The notes under the pieces are model-generated. The model was not told the origin of the DNA. It did no database searches and saw only the letters and a program-made list of their open reading frames with translations. From Mycobacteriales bacterium (GTDB lineage Bacteria > Actinomycetota > Actinomycetes > JAFAQI01 > DASSKL01): DNA of 53,599 nt. Of this stretch, positions 8,275 to 17,814 are shown in pieces (within the stretch, counting starts at the first letter, position 1; the number at the start of each line of letters is the position of its first letter). The position numbers and the translations under genes were made by a program. Location of the stretch: NCBI GenBank assembly GCA_035690485.1, contig DASSKL010000084.1, forward strand, positions 1-53,599. Direction: 5' to 3'.

Positions 8275-9720
8275 ATGTCGGTGAGTGATCGGCGTCACAG
8301 CAGCCGTCGGCTCGCGCTCGTCGGGGCGCTCGCCATCGCGGCTGGTGCGACGGTGCCGGCGCTGCTCGTTACACAGGCAGCCGCCGCCGACGAGTTCATC
8401 CCCGGTTCGGCGACCGCGCTGGCCCAAGGCCTGCAGCTGGCGCCGGCGACGGGCGGGCTCAACTACGCGATCACGCAGGGCGTCGCGATCGGCGGCTACG
8501 AGGGCAGCCAGGGCAAGGCGCAGTCGCAGACATTCGACCTCGGCATCATCGGCACGACGCTGACCGCCGAGGGCTGCGACGGCAGCGCCCCGACCATCTC
8601 GAAGGACCAGATCCCGCAGCCGCTCATCGTCGAGTCGATGGGCCAGAAGGAGTCGGCCGACAAGACCGAGGCCGGCCAGATGCCGCCCGCGGCGGTCGGC
8701 ACCGAGCACGTCGAGGCCGATGGCACCCCCTCCGGCTACGCGAAGACCACCGGAGTGTCGCTCGGTGTCCCCGGCGTCATCACGATCGAGGGCGGTAGCA
8801 GCGAGGCGAGCGGAAGGCTGGTCCCCGACAAGGCCCGCATCGCCGAGGCCACCAGCACGTTCGGCAAGGTGCTGCTCGGAGGCGGGCTGGTCGAGCTCGA
8901 CGGGCTCACCTGGCACGCCGTGCAGCAGACCGGAGCCAACTCCAAGATCGAGAAGGCCGACGGCACGTTCACCATCGGCGCGATCAAGCTGGCCGGGCAG
9001 GCCGTGCCCTTCGACCAGAACTCCCTGAGCACCGTGATCGACAGTCTCAACAAGGCGCTGGCGCCGCTCGGGACCTACATCAAGCTCCCCGGCAAGGTCG
9101 CGACCGACGACGGGTCCGTGAAGCTCTCGCCGATGGTGATCGGCATGGCCAACAACCAAGTCGGCCAGCAGACCCTCGGCCAGGCGCTCGGCGCCGGCCA
9201 GCCGGTGCGCGACGCGCTGTTCCAGGCGATGACCGGGGTCAGCTGCAAGACGTCGACGCTCTTCCTGCTCGGTGACATCGGCACCGGCCCGCTGACGGGT
9301 GCGGGCTCCGTCGCACTCAACATCGGCGGCATCCAGGCCGGCAGCGAGGGCATCGTCTACGACAACCCCTTCGGCGACTTCGGTGGCGATCTCGGCGGCC
9401 CGGTCTCCGGCGGCCCGATCGACCTGCCTGCCGGCGGTGCCGGCGGCATGCCGTCGCTGTCGGGTACGGGCGGCTCGCTGCCCTCCGTCGCCGACAGCGC
9501 CAGCGGCGGCCCGAGCACCGGCGGCGCGCCGACCGTCGCCGCGTCGCCGGTCGTCGATAGCCGCACGTGTTCCAGCACGCACCCCTCTGGCGGCAGCTGC
9601 GACAACACCCCGGCCGTCGCCGTGGGGCTCGGCGCGCTCGGCGCGATCTTCGCGGTCGGCGTGGCCGACGTGGTCCTCGGTCGCCGTCGCGGCCAGCGGC
9701 TGAGCGAGCTGCGGCTCTAG
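8275..9720 (+). CDS. Secreted, C-terminally membrane-anchored protein of unknown function
   Basis: 481 residues, family not recognised. A basic N terminus and hydrophobic stretch ending in TQAAAADE (about residues 10-38) look like a cleavable signal peptide. A beta-rich body with repeated VSLGVPGVITIEGG and IKLAGQAVPF type strands follows. A Gly/Ser/Pro-rich linker runs over about residues 362-425, then two cysteines (TCSSTHPSGGSC), a single hydrophobic helix (about 442-465) and a positive tail RRRGQR. The layout suggests an exported wall- or membrane-tethered protein, but no LPXTG is seen. A clear AGGGGG-type ribosome site precedes the ATG. It lies 75 nt upstream of the substrate-binding protein gene in the same direction, so a role with that transporter is possible but unproven. 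Confidence 0.7.
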   Translation: MSVSDRRHSSRRLALVGALAIAAGATVPALLVTQAAAADEFIPGSATALAQGLQLAPATGGLNYAITQGVAIGGYEGSQGKAQSQTFDLGIIGTTLTAEGCDGSAPTISKDQIPQPLIVESMGQKESADKTEAGQMPPAAVGTEHVEADGTPSGYAKTTGVSLGVPGVITIEGGSSEASGRLVPDKARIAEATSTFGKVLLGGGLVELDGLTWHAVQQTGANSKIEKADGTFTIGAIKLAGQAVPFDQNSLSTVIDSLNKALAPLGTYIKLPGKVATDDGSVKLSPMVIGMANNQVGQQTLGQALGAGQPVRDALFQAMTGVSCKTSTLFLLGDIGTGPLTGAGSVALNIGGIQAGSEGIVYDNPFGDFGGDLGGPVSGGPIDLPAGGAGGMPSLSGTGGSLPSVADSASGGPSTGGAPTVAASPVVDSRTCSSTHPSGGSCDNTPAVAVGLGALGAIFAVGVADVVLGRRRGQRLSELRL

Positions 9721-9795
9721 CAGCCCGGCTTCGCCGCTCCCGCCCCCCGCACCATCCCGGCCGACCCCGCCCCCCGGCGGCGCAGGAGGACTTCC

Positions 9796-11451
9796 ATGTT
9801 CACGCCCTCGGATCGACGGCTGCTCCGCGGCTACGGCCCGCTGATCGGCTTCGTCCTCGTCTTCGTGCTGGTGGCCGCGTTCGTGCCGACCGTCGCCCGC
9901 GAGCAGGTCACCCTGCGCGTGGCCGGCGGCACCGGCGGCGGGTCCGGCTCCGGGGTGGATGCCGGCGGCGGCAGCACCACCGGCTCCGCCCCGGGCGGCG
10001 GGAGCGGCGGCGGCACGGCGTCCGGCAACACCGCGGGCTCGGGTGGTGGTGGCCAGGGTTCGGCGGTCACGCCGCAGGCCTCGATCCCGGCCAGCACCAG
10101 CGCCTGCCCCGGCCGCACCAAGCAGGTCCCCGGCGACCCCTACTCCCCGCCCTGCATCGCGTTCAGCGGCGGCAACGGCGGCGCCACCTCGAGGGGCGTC
10201 ACCAAGGACTCGATCACGGTGGCCTTCCGCCAGACCAGCGACCCGGGCTTCCAGCAGACGCTGGCCTCTCTCGGGGGCGCGTCGTTCTCCGACACCCCCG
10301 GCGACATCCAGCGCACGGTGCTCGGCCTGGCGAAGTACTTCAACACGCACTTCCAGTTCTACGGGCGCAAGCTGAACTTCGTCTTCTACAACGGCCAGGG
10401 CAGCCAGACCAACGAGCTGCTCGGCGGCGGCCAGCAGGAGGCCAACGCCGACGCGATCACCGTCGGGCAGAAGATCAAGGCGTTCGCCGACATGAGCGCG
10501 ACCACCGAGCCGTACGGCGACGCGCTCGCGCGCCAGAAGGTCGTCGGCTTCGGCGTGCCCTACCTGTCCCGCGAGTGGATGACCGAGCGACGGCCCTACA
10601 TGTGGAGCATCGCCACCGACTGCTCGGTCATCACCGAGACCGTCAGCGAGGTCGGCGTCAAGCAGGTGCTCGGCAAGCCGGCCGAGCACGCCGGCGGCGA
10701 CCTCAAGGGCAAGCCGCGAAAGCCGGTGATCCTGGCGCCCGACAACCCCTGGTACCAGGAGTGCGTCAAGGCCGGGCTCGCGATCGTGAAGAAGGCCGGC
10801 AAGCCGGTGCCGCAGACGATCGCCTACAGCCTCAACCTGTCGACGATGTCGAGCCAGGCGGCGAGCATCATCGCCAAGCTCAAGTCCGAAGGCGTCACCA
10901 CGGTGATCTGCGGCTGCGACCCGGTCATCCCGGTCTACCTGACGTCGAAGGCCAAGGAGCAGAACTACATCCCCGAGTGGGTGGTCACCGGTACCGCGCT
11001 GACCGACCAGGACATCGTCGGCCAGCTGTTCGACCAGACCGAGTGGGCGCACGCGTTCGGCATCAGCTACGCGGCCGAGCAGCCGCCGCAGCGCGCGACG
11101 CTCGGCTATGCGGCGTACAAGAGCGTCAACAGCGACACCCCGGCCAACGCCGTGGACCTGATCTACCAGCAGATGTACATGCTCGCGCTCGGCGTGCAGC
11201 TGGCCGGACCGGACCTGACGCCGCAGACCTTCGAGCAGGGCATGTTCCGCTACCCCGGCGGCACCGGGCAGTACGGCACCTGGGGCTTCGGGCCCGGGCA
11301 CTACACGCCCACCCAGGACGCCCGTGAGATCTACTGGGACCCGACCAGGATCTCGAAGTACAACGGCAAGCAGGGTGCCTACGTCACCTCGAGCGAGCGC
11401 TACAAGCAGGGTCACTGGCCGACCGCCGACCACGTGAAGGCCTACCAGTGA
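9796..11451 (+). CDS. Branched-chain amino acid-type ABC transporter substrate-binding protein
   Basis: 551 residues. Residues about 14-34 form a single hydrophobic helix near the N terminus with no lipobox cysteine, so the protein is probably tethered by an uncleaved signal anchor. A Gly/Ser-rich linker spans about 38-100, and a type I periplasmic-binding (LivK-like) domain covers about 130-530 (KDSITVAFRQT, AIVKKAGKPVPQTIAYSLN, SEGVTTVICGCDP, DLIYQQMYMLALGVQLAG). It likely captures an amino acid or other small carboxylate outside the membrane and hands it to the fused transporter encoded directly downstream, whose start overlaps this stop by GTGA. An AGGAGGA ribosome site precedes the ATG. 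The ligand cannot be read from sequence. Confidence 0.88.
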   Translation: MFTPSDRRLLRGYGPLIGFVLVFVLVAAFVPTVAREQVTLRVAGGTGGGSGSGVDAGGGSTTGSAPGGGSGGGTASGNTAGSGGGGQGSAVTPQASIPASTSACPGRTKQVPGDPYSPPCIAFSGGNGGATSRGVTKDSITVAFRQTSDPGFQQTLASLGGASFSDTPGDIQRTVLGLAKYFNTHFQFYGRKLNFVFYNGQGSQTNELLGGGQQEANADAITVGQKIKAFADMSATTEPYGDALARQKVVGFGVPYLSREWMTERRPYMWSIATDCSVITETVSEVGVKQVLGKPAEHAGGDLKGKPRKPVILAPDNPWYQECVKAGLAIVKKAGKPVPQTIAYSLNLSTMSSQAASIIAKLKSEGVTTVICGCDPVIPVYLTSKAKEQNYIPEWVVTGTALTDQDIVGQLFDQTEWAHAFGISYAAEQPPQRATLGYAAYKSVNSDTPANAVDLIYQQMYMLALGVQLAGPDLTPQTFEQGMFRYPGGTGQYGTWGFGPGHYTPTQDAREIYWDPTRISKYNGKQGAYVTSSERYKQGHWPTADHVKAYQ

Positions 11452-14400
11452 CGCCGACCTTGCAGTCGCTGCGCGAGGTGCGGGCGCCCCGCTGGGCGCT
11501 GTGGCTCGCCGGCGCCGTGCTGGTCGTGCTGGTCGCGCCGGCGATCGCCCCGTCGCAGATCCCGCGGGGCGTGGTCCTGCAGGGCGCGGAGTACGGCACG
11601 ATCACCGGGCTGTTGGCGCTCGGCCTGGTGCTGACCTACCGGGCCAGCCGCATCATCAACTTCGCCTACGGCGCCCTGGGCGGGCTCGCCGCGACCCTTA
11701 CGGTCGAGCTCTACCTGGGCCGGCACTGGAACTGGGGGCTGGCGATCGTCGTCGGCCTCGCGGCCGGCGCCGTCATCGGCGGGTTGATCGAGATCCTCGT
11801 CGTACGCCGGTTCTTCACGGCTCCCCGGTTGGTGCTGACCGTCGCGACGATCGGCCTCGCGCAGGTCGTCGGCGGATTCCAGCTCTTGATCCCGAGGTGG
11901 GTCGGCGGCCCGCCGCTGATCGGCAGCTTCGAGACGCCGCTGTCCAAGGCCAGCACCTCGATCGACCCGGTCATCTTCAGCGGCAACGACCTGCTGATCA
12001 TCGCGGTCGTGCCGCTGGTCATCGGCGGGCTCGGCTGGTTCCTGCTGCGCACGGATGCGGGCATCGCCGTGCGCGCCGTGGCCGACAACGGCGACCGGGC
12101 GATGCTGCTCGGCATCCCGATCCGCCGGCTCTCCACCCTCGTCTGGGTGCTCGCCGGCGCGCTCGCGGCGCTGGCGACGATCCTCGGCGCCCCGTCGCAG
12201 GGTCTCGTGCTCTCGGCCGGCGCGGGGCCGCAGCTGCTGCTGCCGGCGCTGGCGGCGGCCGTCGTCGCCCGGCTCGAGTCGTTGCCGGTCGCCTTCGGCG
12301 CAGGGGTGGGTCTCGGGGTCCTCGACGCCCTCGTGCGCTGGAACATCAGCAAGCAGTCGGCGGCCACGGTGGCCTTCCTCGTCGTGATCCTCGTGGCGCT
12401 GCTGCTGCAGCGCAGGGCTGCGGGCCGCGCGCGTGACACCGACTCGACGTGGGTGTCGGCCGGCACCCTCAAGCCGATCCCGCAGGTGCTGGCACGGCTG
12501 CCGGAGGTGCGGATCGGGCGCGGGCTGGTCGGCGCCGGCGTGCTGGCCGCCGCGGTGATCGCCCCGCTGGTCGCCGGGCCCGGCAAGACCAACCTGTTCA
12601 GCATCGCCCTGGTCTACGGCATGGTCGCGGTCTCGCTGGTCATGCTCTCGGGCTGGGCGGGCCAGGTGAGCCTGGGGCAGTTCGCGCTGGTCGGCATCGG
12701 CGGCGTCGTGACCGGCGACCTGATCATGCGGTGGAACGTCGACCTGTTCGTCTGCCTCGTCGCGGCCGCCGCGGCGGGCGCCGCACTGGCCATCGCGGTC
12801 GGCCTGCCCGCGCTGCGCATCCGCGGGCTCTTCCTCGCGGTGACGACCCTGGCGCTGGCGGTCGCGGTCGACTCCTTCTTCCTCAACCCGACGAACTTCG
12901 CGTCGCTGATCCCGCAGAGCTACACGCGTCCGGTGCTCTGGCAGCGATTCGACCTGCAGTCCGAGCGTTCGCTCTACTACCTCTGCCTGGGCATGCTGCT
13001 GCTCGTCATCGGGCTGGTCGTCGGGCTGCGCCGCACTCGGCCCGGCCGGGTCATGCTGGCCACCCGCGACAACGAGCGCGCCGCCGCGGCGATGGCTGTC
13101 CCCACCACGCGGGTGAAGCTGGTCGGCTTCGTGCTGTCCGGCGCGGTCGCGGGGGTCGCCGGCGGGCTGCACGCGCTGCTGCTGCAGAGCATCGGCTTCC
13201 ACACCTACGAGCCGTCGCAGAGCCTGCTGGTCTTCTCGATGGCGGTCATCGGTGGGCTCGCCTCGATCTCCGGAGCCCTGCTCGGTGTCGCCGCCGTCGA
13301 GCTGGCCGTCCGGGCCTTCCCGGCCTACCAGCTGATCATCACCGGCAGCGGCCTGCTCTTCCTGCTGCTCGTGCTGCCCGGTGGTCTCGGCGAGGCGCTG
13401 CAGCTGGTGCGCGACCGGCTGCTGCGGATCGTCGCTCGCCGTCGCGGCATCGAGTCGGGGCTCGACGTGCCGTCGAGTGACCTGCTGCGCGAGCAGGTCG
13501 GCGTCAGCGAGGCGGCCGAGGTCGCGGCCGCCGTGCACGAGGCCGACGACGGCGACGCGCTGCTGCGGTGCCGCGGCGTCGAGGTGAGCTACGGCAGCGT
13601 GCAGGTGCTGTTCGGCGTCGACTTCTCCGTGCAGGAAGGCGAAATCGTCGCGCTCCTGGGCACCAACGGGGCCGGCAAGTCCACGTTGCTGAAGGCCGTC
13701 AGCGGCCTGTCGCCGACCGGCGGCGGGCACGTGGTCTTCGGCGGCGACGAGATCACCGGCCGGCGTGCCGACCTGCTCGCCCGGTCGGGCATGGCGCTCA
13801 TGCCGGGCGGCCGGGGCGTCTTCCCGACCCTGACCGTGGCCGAGAACCTCCGGCTCGCGGCGTGGACCATCCGCCACGACGCCGCGGCCGTCGAGGCCGC
13901 CCGCGAGGAGGTGCTCGACCTCTTCCCGGTGCTGCGCGGACGCGCCGACCAGGCGGCCGGGGACCTGTCCGGCGGCGAGCAGCAGATGCTCTCGCTCGGC
14001 CAGGCGCTGATGACCCGGCCCAAGCTGCTGCTGATCGACGAGCTGTCGCTCGGCCTGGCGCCGACCGTCGTCGGCCAGCTGCTCGACGTGGTGCGCCGGC
14101 TCAACGCCGCGGGCGTCACCGTCGTCGTCGTCGAGCAGTCGGTCAACGTCGCGCTCGAGCTCGCGGAGCGGGCGGTGTTCATGGAGAAGGGTCAGGTGCG
14201 GTTCAGCGGCCCGACCGCCGAGCTGCTGGAGCGCCCCGACGTGCTGCGCTCGGTCTTCATCGCCGGCGCGGCCGCACCCGAGTCGCGCGCCCCCGCGCGC
14301 ACGGCCCGGCGCCGGAAGAAGGAGGAGCCGGTCGCGCGGCTCTTCGACCCCGAGCTGCCGCCGATCCTCGAGGTGCAGAGCATCACGAAGTCCTTCGGCG

Positions 14401-15170
14401 GCATCCGCGCCCTCGACGGCATCGACCTCGCGCTGCGCAAGGGCGAGATCCTCGGCCTGATCGGCCACAACGGCGCGGGCAAGACCACGCTCTTCGACGT
14501 CATCTCGGGCTTCCTGCCGGCCGATGGAGGTCGGGTCCTGCTCGGCGGCCACCCGGTCGACCACCTGACCGCCAACGAGCGCGCCTGGATCGGTCTGGGA
14601 CGGTCCTTCCAGGAGGCCCGGCTGTTCCCGTCGCTGACTGTCGCGGAGACCGTGGCCGTGTCTCTTGAGCGCCACCTTCTGTCGAAGGACCTGGTCGCCG
14701 CGGGCCTGCGGCTGCCGGCGTCGACCGACTCCGAGGCGCTGGCCGCGGGGCGGGTGCGCGAGCTGCTCGCGATGACCGGTCTCACGTCGTACGCCGAACG
14801 GCTCCTCAGCGAGCTGTCGACCGGTACCCGCCGGATCGTCGAGCTGTCCTGCATCCTCGCCCAGGACCCGGAGGTGGTCCTGCTCGACGAGCCGTCGGGC
14901 GGTGTCGCGCAGCGGGAGACCGAGGCGCTCGGGCCGTTGCTGCGCCGGGTGCAGGACGAGACGGGCTGCTCGATCCTCGTCATCGAGCACGACATGCCGC
15001 TGCTCACCGGACTGTGCGACCGCATGGTGGCGCTCGAGCTCGGCGGCGTCATCGCCGAGGGCACGCCGGCCGAGGTGCTCGAGCACCCGCGGGTCATCGA
15101 GTCCTACCTCGGCACCGAGGACGCTGCGATCAACCGCAGCGGGAGCAGGCGGGCGCCCGCACCGGCGTGA
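11448..15170 (+). CDS. Four-domain fused ABC transporter (LivH-LivM-LivF-LivG type)
   Basis: One uninterrupted 1240-residue frame holds a whole branched-chain amino acid-type importer. Residues about 1-320 are a LivH-like permease and about 335-655 a LivM-like permease. About 704-938 are a LivF-like ATPase (Walker A GTNGAGKST at 738, signature LSGGEQQ, Walker B LLLIDELSLG, VEQ at the H-loop position). About 972-1221 are a LivG-like ATPase (Walker A GHNGAGKTT at about 1006, LSTGTRR in the signature position, VVLLDEPSGG, IEHDM). These are normally separate proteins. The start GTG overlaps the binding-protein stop by GTGA. LivF has Leu where Walker B usually has Pro (DELSLG). The substrate is not predictable. 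Confidence 0.93.
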   Translation: MTPTLQSLREVRAPRWALWLAGAVLVVLVAPAIAPSQIPRGVVLQGAEYGTITGLLALGLVLTYRASRIINFAYGALGGLAATLTVELYLGRHWNWGLAIVVGLAAGAVIGGLIEILVVRRFFTAPRLVLTVATIGLAQVVGGFQLLIPRWVGGPPLIGSFETPLSKASTSIDPVIFSGNDLLIIAVVPLVIGGLGWFLLRTDAGIAVRAVADNGDRAMLLGIPIRRLSTLVWVLAGALAALATILGAPSQGLVLSAGAGPQLLLPALAAAVVARLESLPVAFGAGVGLGVLDALVRWNISKQSAATVAFLVVILVALLLQRRAAGRARDTDSTWVSAGTLKPIPQVLARLPEVRIGRGLVGAGVLAAAVIAPLVAGPGKTNLFSIALVYGMVAVSLVMLSGWAGQVSLGQFALVGIGGVVTGDLIMRWNVDLFVCLVAAAAAGAALAIAVGLPALRIRGLFLAVTTLALAVAVDSFFLNPTNFASLIPQSYTRPVLWQRFDLQSERSLYYLCLGMLLLVIGLVVGLRRTRPGRVMLATRDNERAAAAMAVPTTRVKLVGFVLSGAVAGVAGGLHALLLQSIGFHTYEPSQSLLVFSMAVIGGLASISGALLGVAAVELAVRAFPAYQLIITGSGLLFLLLVLPGGLGEALQLVRDRLLRIVARRRGIESGLDVPSSDLLREQVGVSEAAEVAAAVHEADDGDALLRCRGVEVSYGSVQVLFGVDFSVQEGEIVALLGTNGAGKSTLLKAVSGLSPTGGGHVVFGGDEITGRRADLLARSGMALMPGGRGVFPTLTVAENLRLAAWTIRHDAAAVEAAREEVLDLFPVLRGRADQAAGDLSGGEQQMLSLGQALMTRPKLLLIDELSLGLAPTVVGQLLDVVRRLNAAGVTVVVVEQSVNVALELAERAVFMEKGQVRFSGPTAELLERPDVLRSVFIAGAAAPESRAPARTARRRKKEEPVARLFDPELPPILEVQSITKSFGGIRALDGIDLALRKGEILGLIGHNGAGKTTLFDVISGFLPADGGRVLLGGHPVDHLTANERAWIGLGRSFQEARLFPSLTVAETVAVSLERHLLSKDLVAAGLRLPASTDSEALAAGRVRELLAMTGLTSYAERLLSELSTGTRRIVELSCILAQDPEVVLLDEPSGGVAQRETEALGPLLRRVQDETGCSILVIEHDMPLLTGLCDRMVALELGGVIAEGTPAEVLEHPRVIESYLGTEDAAINRSGSRRAPAPA

Positions 15171-15190
15171 GCGGTTGAGAGGATGAGCGG

Positions 15191-16489
15191 GTGAACGACG
15201 CGCCGGCCTCCCAGGAGCTGTTCGACCGGGCGCGGGCGCTGATCCCGGGTGGGGTCAACTCGCCGGTGCGCGCATTCGGTGCCGTCGGCGGGACGCCACG
15301 GTTCATCGCGCGCGGCCACGGCCCCTACCTCGTCGACGTCGACGGGGCGGACTACGTCGACCTGGTCTGCTCGTGGGGGCCGATGATCCTCGGCCACGCG
15401 CACCCGGCCGTCGTCGAGGCGGTGTCGGCCGCGGCGGCGCGCGGGCTCGGCTACGGCGCGCCGACCGAGGGTGAGGTCGAGCTGGCCGAGGAGATCGTGC
15501 GCCGGGTCCCGCCGGTCCAGCGCGTGCGCCTGGTCAGCTCCGGGACCGAGGCGACGATGACCGCGGTGCGGCTTGCCCGCGGCTATACCGGGCGCAGCAA
15601 GGTCGTGAAGTTCGCCGGCTGCTACCACGGCCACGTCGACGCGCTGCTCGCCAGTGCCGGCAGCGGGGTCGCGACGTTCGGACTGCCGGACACGCCCGGA
15701 GTCACCGGCGCGAGCGCAGCCGACACGATCGTGCTGCCCTACAACGACGTGGCCGCCGTCGACGCAGCGTTCGAGCGCCACGGCGATGACATCGCCGCCC
15801 TCATCACGGAGGGGGTGCCGGCCAACATGGGCGTGGTGCCGCCGTTGCCCGGGTTCAACGCGCACCTGCGCGCGGCGACCGAGCGCCACGGCGCCCTGCT
15901 GGTCCTCGACGAGGTGCTCACCGGCTTCCGGGTCGGGCCGGCCGGCTGGTGGGGGATCGAGGGGGTCACTCCCGACCTCTTCACCTTCGGGAAGGTCATG
16001 GGCGGCGGGCTGCCGGCCGCGGCCTTCGGCGGCCGCGCGGAGGTGATGGAGCGCCTCGCGCCCGCGGGCCCGGTCTACCAGGCCGGGACCCTGTCGGGAA
16101 ACCCGGTCGCCGTCGCGGCCGGGCTCGCCACGCTGCGGCACTGCACCGCTGACGTCTACGCGCACGTCGACCGGGCGGCTGCGCTGCTGCGCGAGCACGT
16201 CACCGCCGCGCTCACCGACGCCGGCGTCGCCCACCGGGTCAACAGCGCGGGCAGCCTGTTCTCGGTCTTCTTCACCGGCGACCCGGTCGTCGACTACGCG
16301 GCCGCGCAGCGCCAGTCGGTCACGCAGTACCGGGCGTTCTTCCACGCGATGCTCGACGCCGGGGTCTACCTGCCTCCGTCGGCCTACGAGGCGTGGTTCC
16401 TGTCCGCCGCCCACGACGACGCCGCGCTCGACCGGGTGTTCGATGCGTTGCCGGACGCTGCGCGGGCCGCTGCCAAGGTGGCCGCATGA
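15191..16489 (+). CDS. hemL: Glutamate-1-semialdehyde 2,1-aminomutase
   Basis: 432 residues. A PLP enzyme that converts the HemA product glutamate-1-semialdehyde to 5-aminolevulinate. It starts with the family signature [13 protein letters not shown], and the PLP lysine is Lys268 in [34 protein letters not shown] and [10 protein letters not shown] also match. The length is normal. The GTG start at 15191 is 6 nt after GAGGAT, a weak -10-like sequence, so a leaderless transcript is possible; the gene may also be read from the transporter, 20 nt upstream. The ATGA overlap with the next gene ties it to the phosphatase and cytochrome c maturation genes. Confidence 0.96.
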   Translation: MNDAPASQELFDRARALIPGGVNSPVRAFGAVGGTPRFIARGHGPYLVDVDGADYVDLVCSWGPMILGHAHPAVVEAVSAAAARGLGYGAPTEGEVELAEEIVRRVPPVQRVRLVSSGTEATMTAVRLARGYTGRSKVVKFAGCYHGHVDALLASAGSGVATFGLPDTPGVTGASAADTIVLPYNDVAAVDAAFERHGDDIAALITEGVPANMGVVPPLPGFNAHLRAATERHGALLVLDEVLTGFRVGPAGWWGIEGVTPDLFTFGKVMGGGLPAAAFGGRAEVMERLAPAGPVYQAGTLSGNPVAVAAGLATLRHCTADVYAHVDRAAALLREHVTAALTDAGVAHRVNSAGSLFSVFFTGDPVVDYAAAQRQSVTQYRAFFHAMLDAGVYLPPSAYEAWFLSAAHDDAALDRVFDALPDAARAAAKVAA

Positions 16490-17124
16490 GCCGGCGCACG
16501 GTCGTCCACCTGCTGCGGCACGGAGAGGTGGACAACCCCGGCAAGGTGCTCTACGGCCGGCTGCCCGGCTTCGTGCTCTCGAGCACCGGGGAGCGGATGG
16601 CCGAAGTCGCCGCCGACGCGCTGCGCCGCCACGACGTCGTCCTCGTGCGCTCGTCACCGCTGGAGCGGGCGCGCCAGACCGCCGAGCCGATCGCCCGCGT
16701 CTTCGACGCGCAGGTAGAGGTCGACGAGCGGCTGATCGAGAGCGAGAACGTCTTCGAGGGCCTGCAGTTCGGGGTCGGCGACGGCTCGTTGCGCCGCCCG
16801 ACCCACTGGCGGCACCTGCGCAACCCGATGCAGCCGTCGTGGGGGGAGCCCTACGCCGAGGTCGCTGCTCGCATGCTCGCGGCGATCGCGGACGCCCGCT
16901 GCGCAGCTCGCGGTCACGAAGTGGTGCTCGTCAGCCACCAGCTGCCGATCTGGATCGGCCGCCGGGCGCTCGAGGGCCGGCGACTGTGGCACCGGCCCGA
17001 CCGGCGGATCTGCGGTCTCGCCAGCGTGACGTCGCTGACCTACGCCGACGACCGGCTGGTCTCCATCGGCTACCGCGAGCCGGCCGCCGCGCTCGTCACT
17101 CAGGCCGGACCACCCGGCGCCTGA
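16486..17124 (+). CDS. Histidine phosphatase (phosphoglycerate mutase-like) family protein
   Basis: 212 residues. The N-terminal [10 protein letters not shown] carries the RHG motif with the phospho-accepting histidine, and [14 protein letters not shown] and [10 protein letters not shown] supply the remaining catalytic Arg and His. It is likely a phosphomonoesterase of the branched histidine phosphatase group; the substrate is unknown. The ATG overlaps the hemL stop (ATGA) and 30 nt separate it from the thiol reductase gene, placing it in a hemL-phosphatase-resA-ccdA-resB-ccsA series like that of Streptomyces-type genomes. Confidence 0.88.
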   Translation: MSRRTVVHLLRHGEVDNPGKVLYGRLPGFVLSSTGERMAEVAADALRRHDVVLVRSSPLERARQTAEPIARVFDAQVEVDERLIESENVFEGLQFGVGDGSLRRPTHWRHLRNPMQPSWGEPYAEVAARMLAAIADARCAARGHEVVLVSHQLPIWIGRRALEGRRLWHRPDRRICGLASVTSLTYADDRLVSIGYREPAAALVTQAGPPGA

Positions 17125-17154
17125 GACCCGGCACCCCGCTCCGGTCGTGAGCGG

Positions 17155-17814
17155 GTGAGAATGGGCCCGACCGCTGTGCCGTCGTCCGGATGGGTCTCCG
17201 CCGTGCTCCCTGCGCCCGCCGTTCCTGCGGCGCGCCGCCGGCGTGCGGCGATCGCAGCGGCGGTTCTCCTGCCGGTGCTGGCTCTGGCGGGCTGCTCGGG
17301 CAAGAACGCCGTCGACTCGACCGCCGCCAACCCGAAGAACTACGTCGCCGGCGACGGCAACGTGCAGACGGTGGCGACGTCGGGCCGGCACGCCGTGCAC
17401 GGTCTGTCGGGCCGCACGCTCGACGGCAGCACGGTCAACGTCGACGACTGGGCCGGCGACGTGGTCGTTGTCAACTTCTGGGCGTCGTGGTGCCCGCCCT
17501 GCCGGTCGGAGTCGGCCTCGCTCCAGGCCGTCGCCGAGGCCACCAGGTCGCTCGGGGTGCGCTTCCTCGGCATCGACTCCAAGGACGACAGCGGCAACGC
17601 GAAGGCGTTCCTGCGCACCCACCAGGTGACCTACCCGTCGCTGTTCGACCAGCCCGGGCGGCTCGGCCTGCTGTTCAGCCCCACGGCGTCCACGCTGCCG
17701 ACGACGATCATTCTCGACCGCCACCACCGCGAGGCGGCGCGCATCAGCGGCGAGGCCCGCTACACGCAGCTGCTGTCGCTGGTGCGCAAGATCGCGGCGG
17801 AGAGCGCGGCATGA
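17155..17814 (+). CDS. resA: TlpA/ResA-family membrane-anchored thiol-disulfide reductase
   Basis: 219 residues. A long N terminus leads to a lipoprotein signal with lipobox LALAGC (Cys47), then a thioredoxin-fold domain with active site WCPPC (Cys113 and Cys116) and cis-proline region TLPTT. Outside the membrane such proteins keep the apocytochrome c CXXCH cysteines reduced for heme attachment, taking electrons from CcdA, whose gene follows with an ATGA overlap. The start could be GTG 17155 or ATG 17161; neither has a strong ribosome site. The resA name is given from context and motif rather than from diagnostic residues. Confidence 0.88.
   Translation: MRMGPTAVPSSGWVSAVLPAPAVPAARRRRAAIAAAVLLPVLALAGCSGKNAVDSTAANPKNYVAGDGNVQTVATSGRHAVHGLSGRTLDGSTVNVDDWAGDVVVVNFWASWCPPCRSESASLQAVAEATRSLGVRFLGIDSKDDSGNAKAFLRTHQVTYPSLFDQPGRLGLLFSPTASTLPTTIILDRHHREAARISGEARYTQLLSLVRKIAAESAA

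Noticed and set aside
8125-11433. Open frame of 1102 codons on the minus strand
   Set aside because: It mirrors the surface-protein and binding-protein genes; the translation is Arg/Gly/Asp/Val-rich with no domain, as expected of a GC-rich antisense shadow.
11442-15086. Open frame of 1214 codons on the minus strand
   Set aside because: Antisense shadow of the fused transporter; the composition is biased and no motif is recognisable, while the plus strand shows four complete domains.
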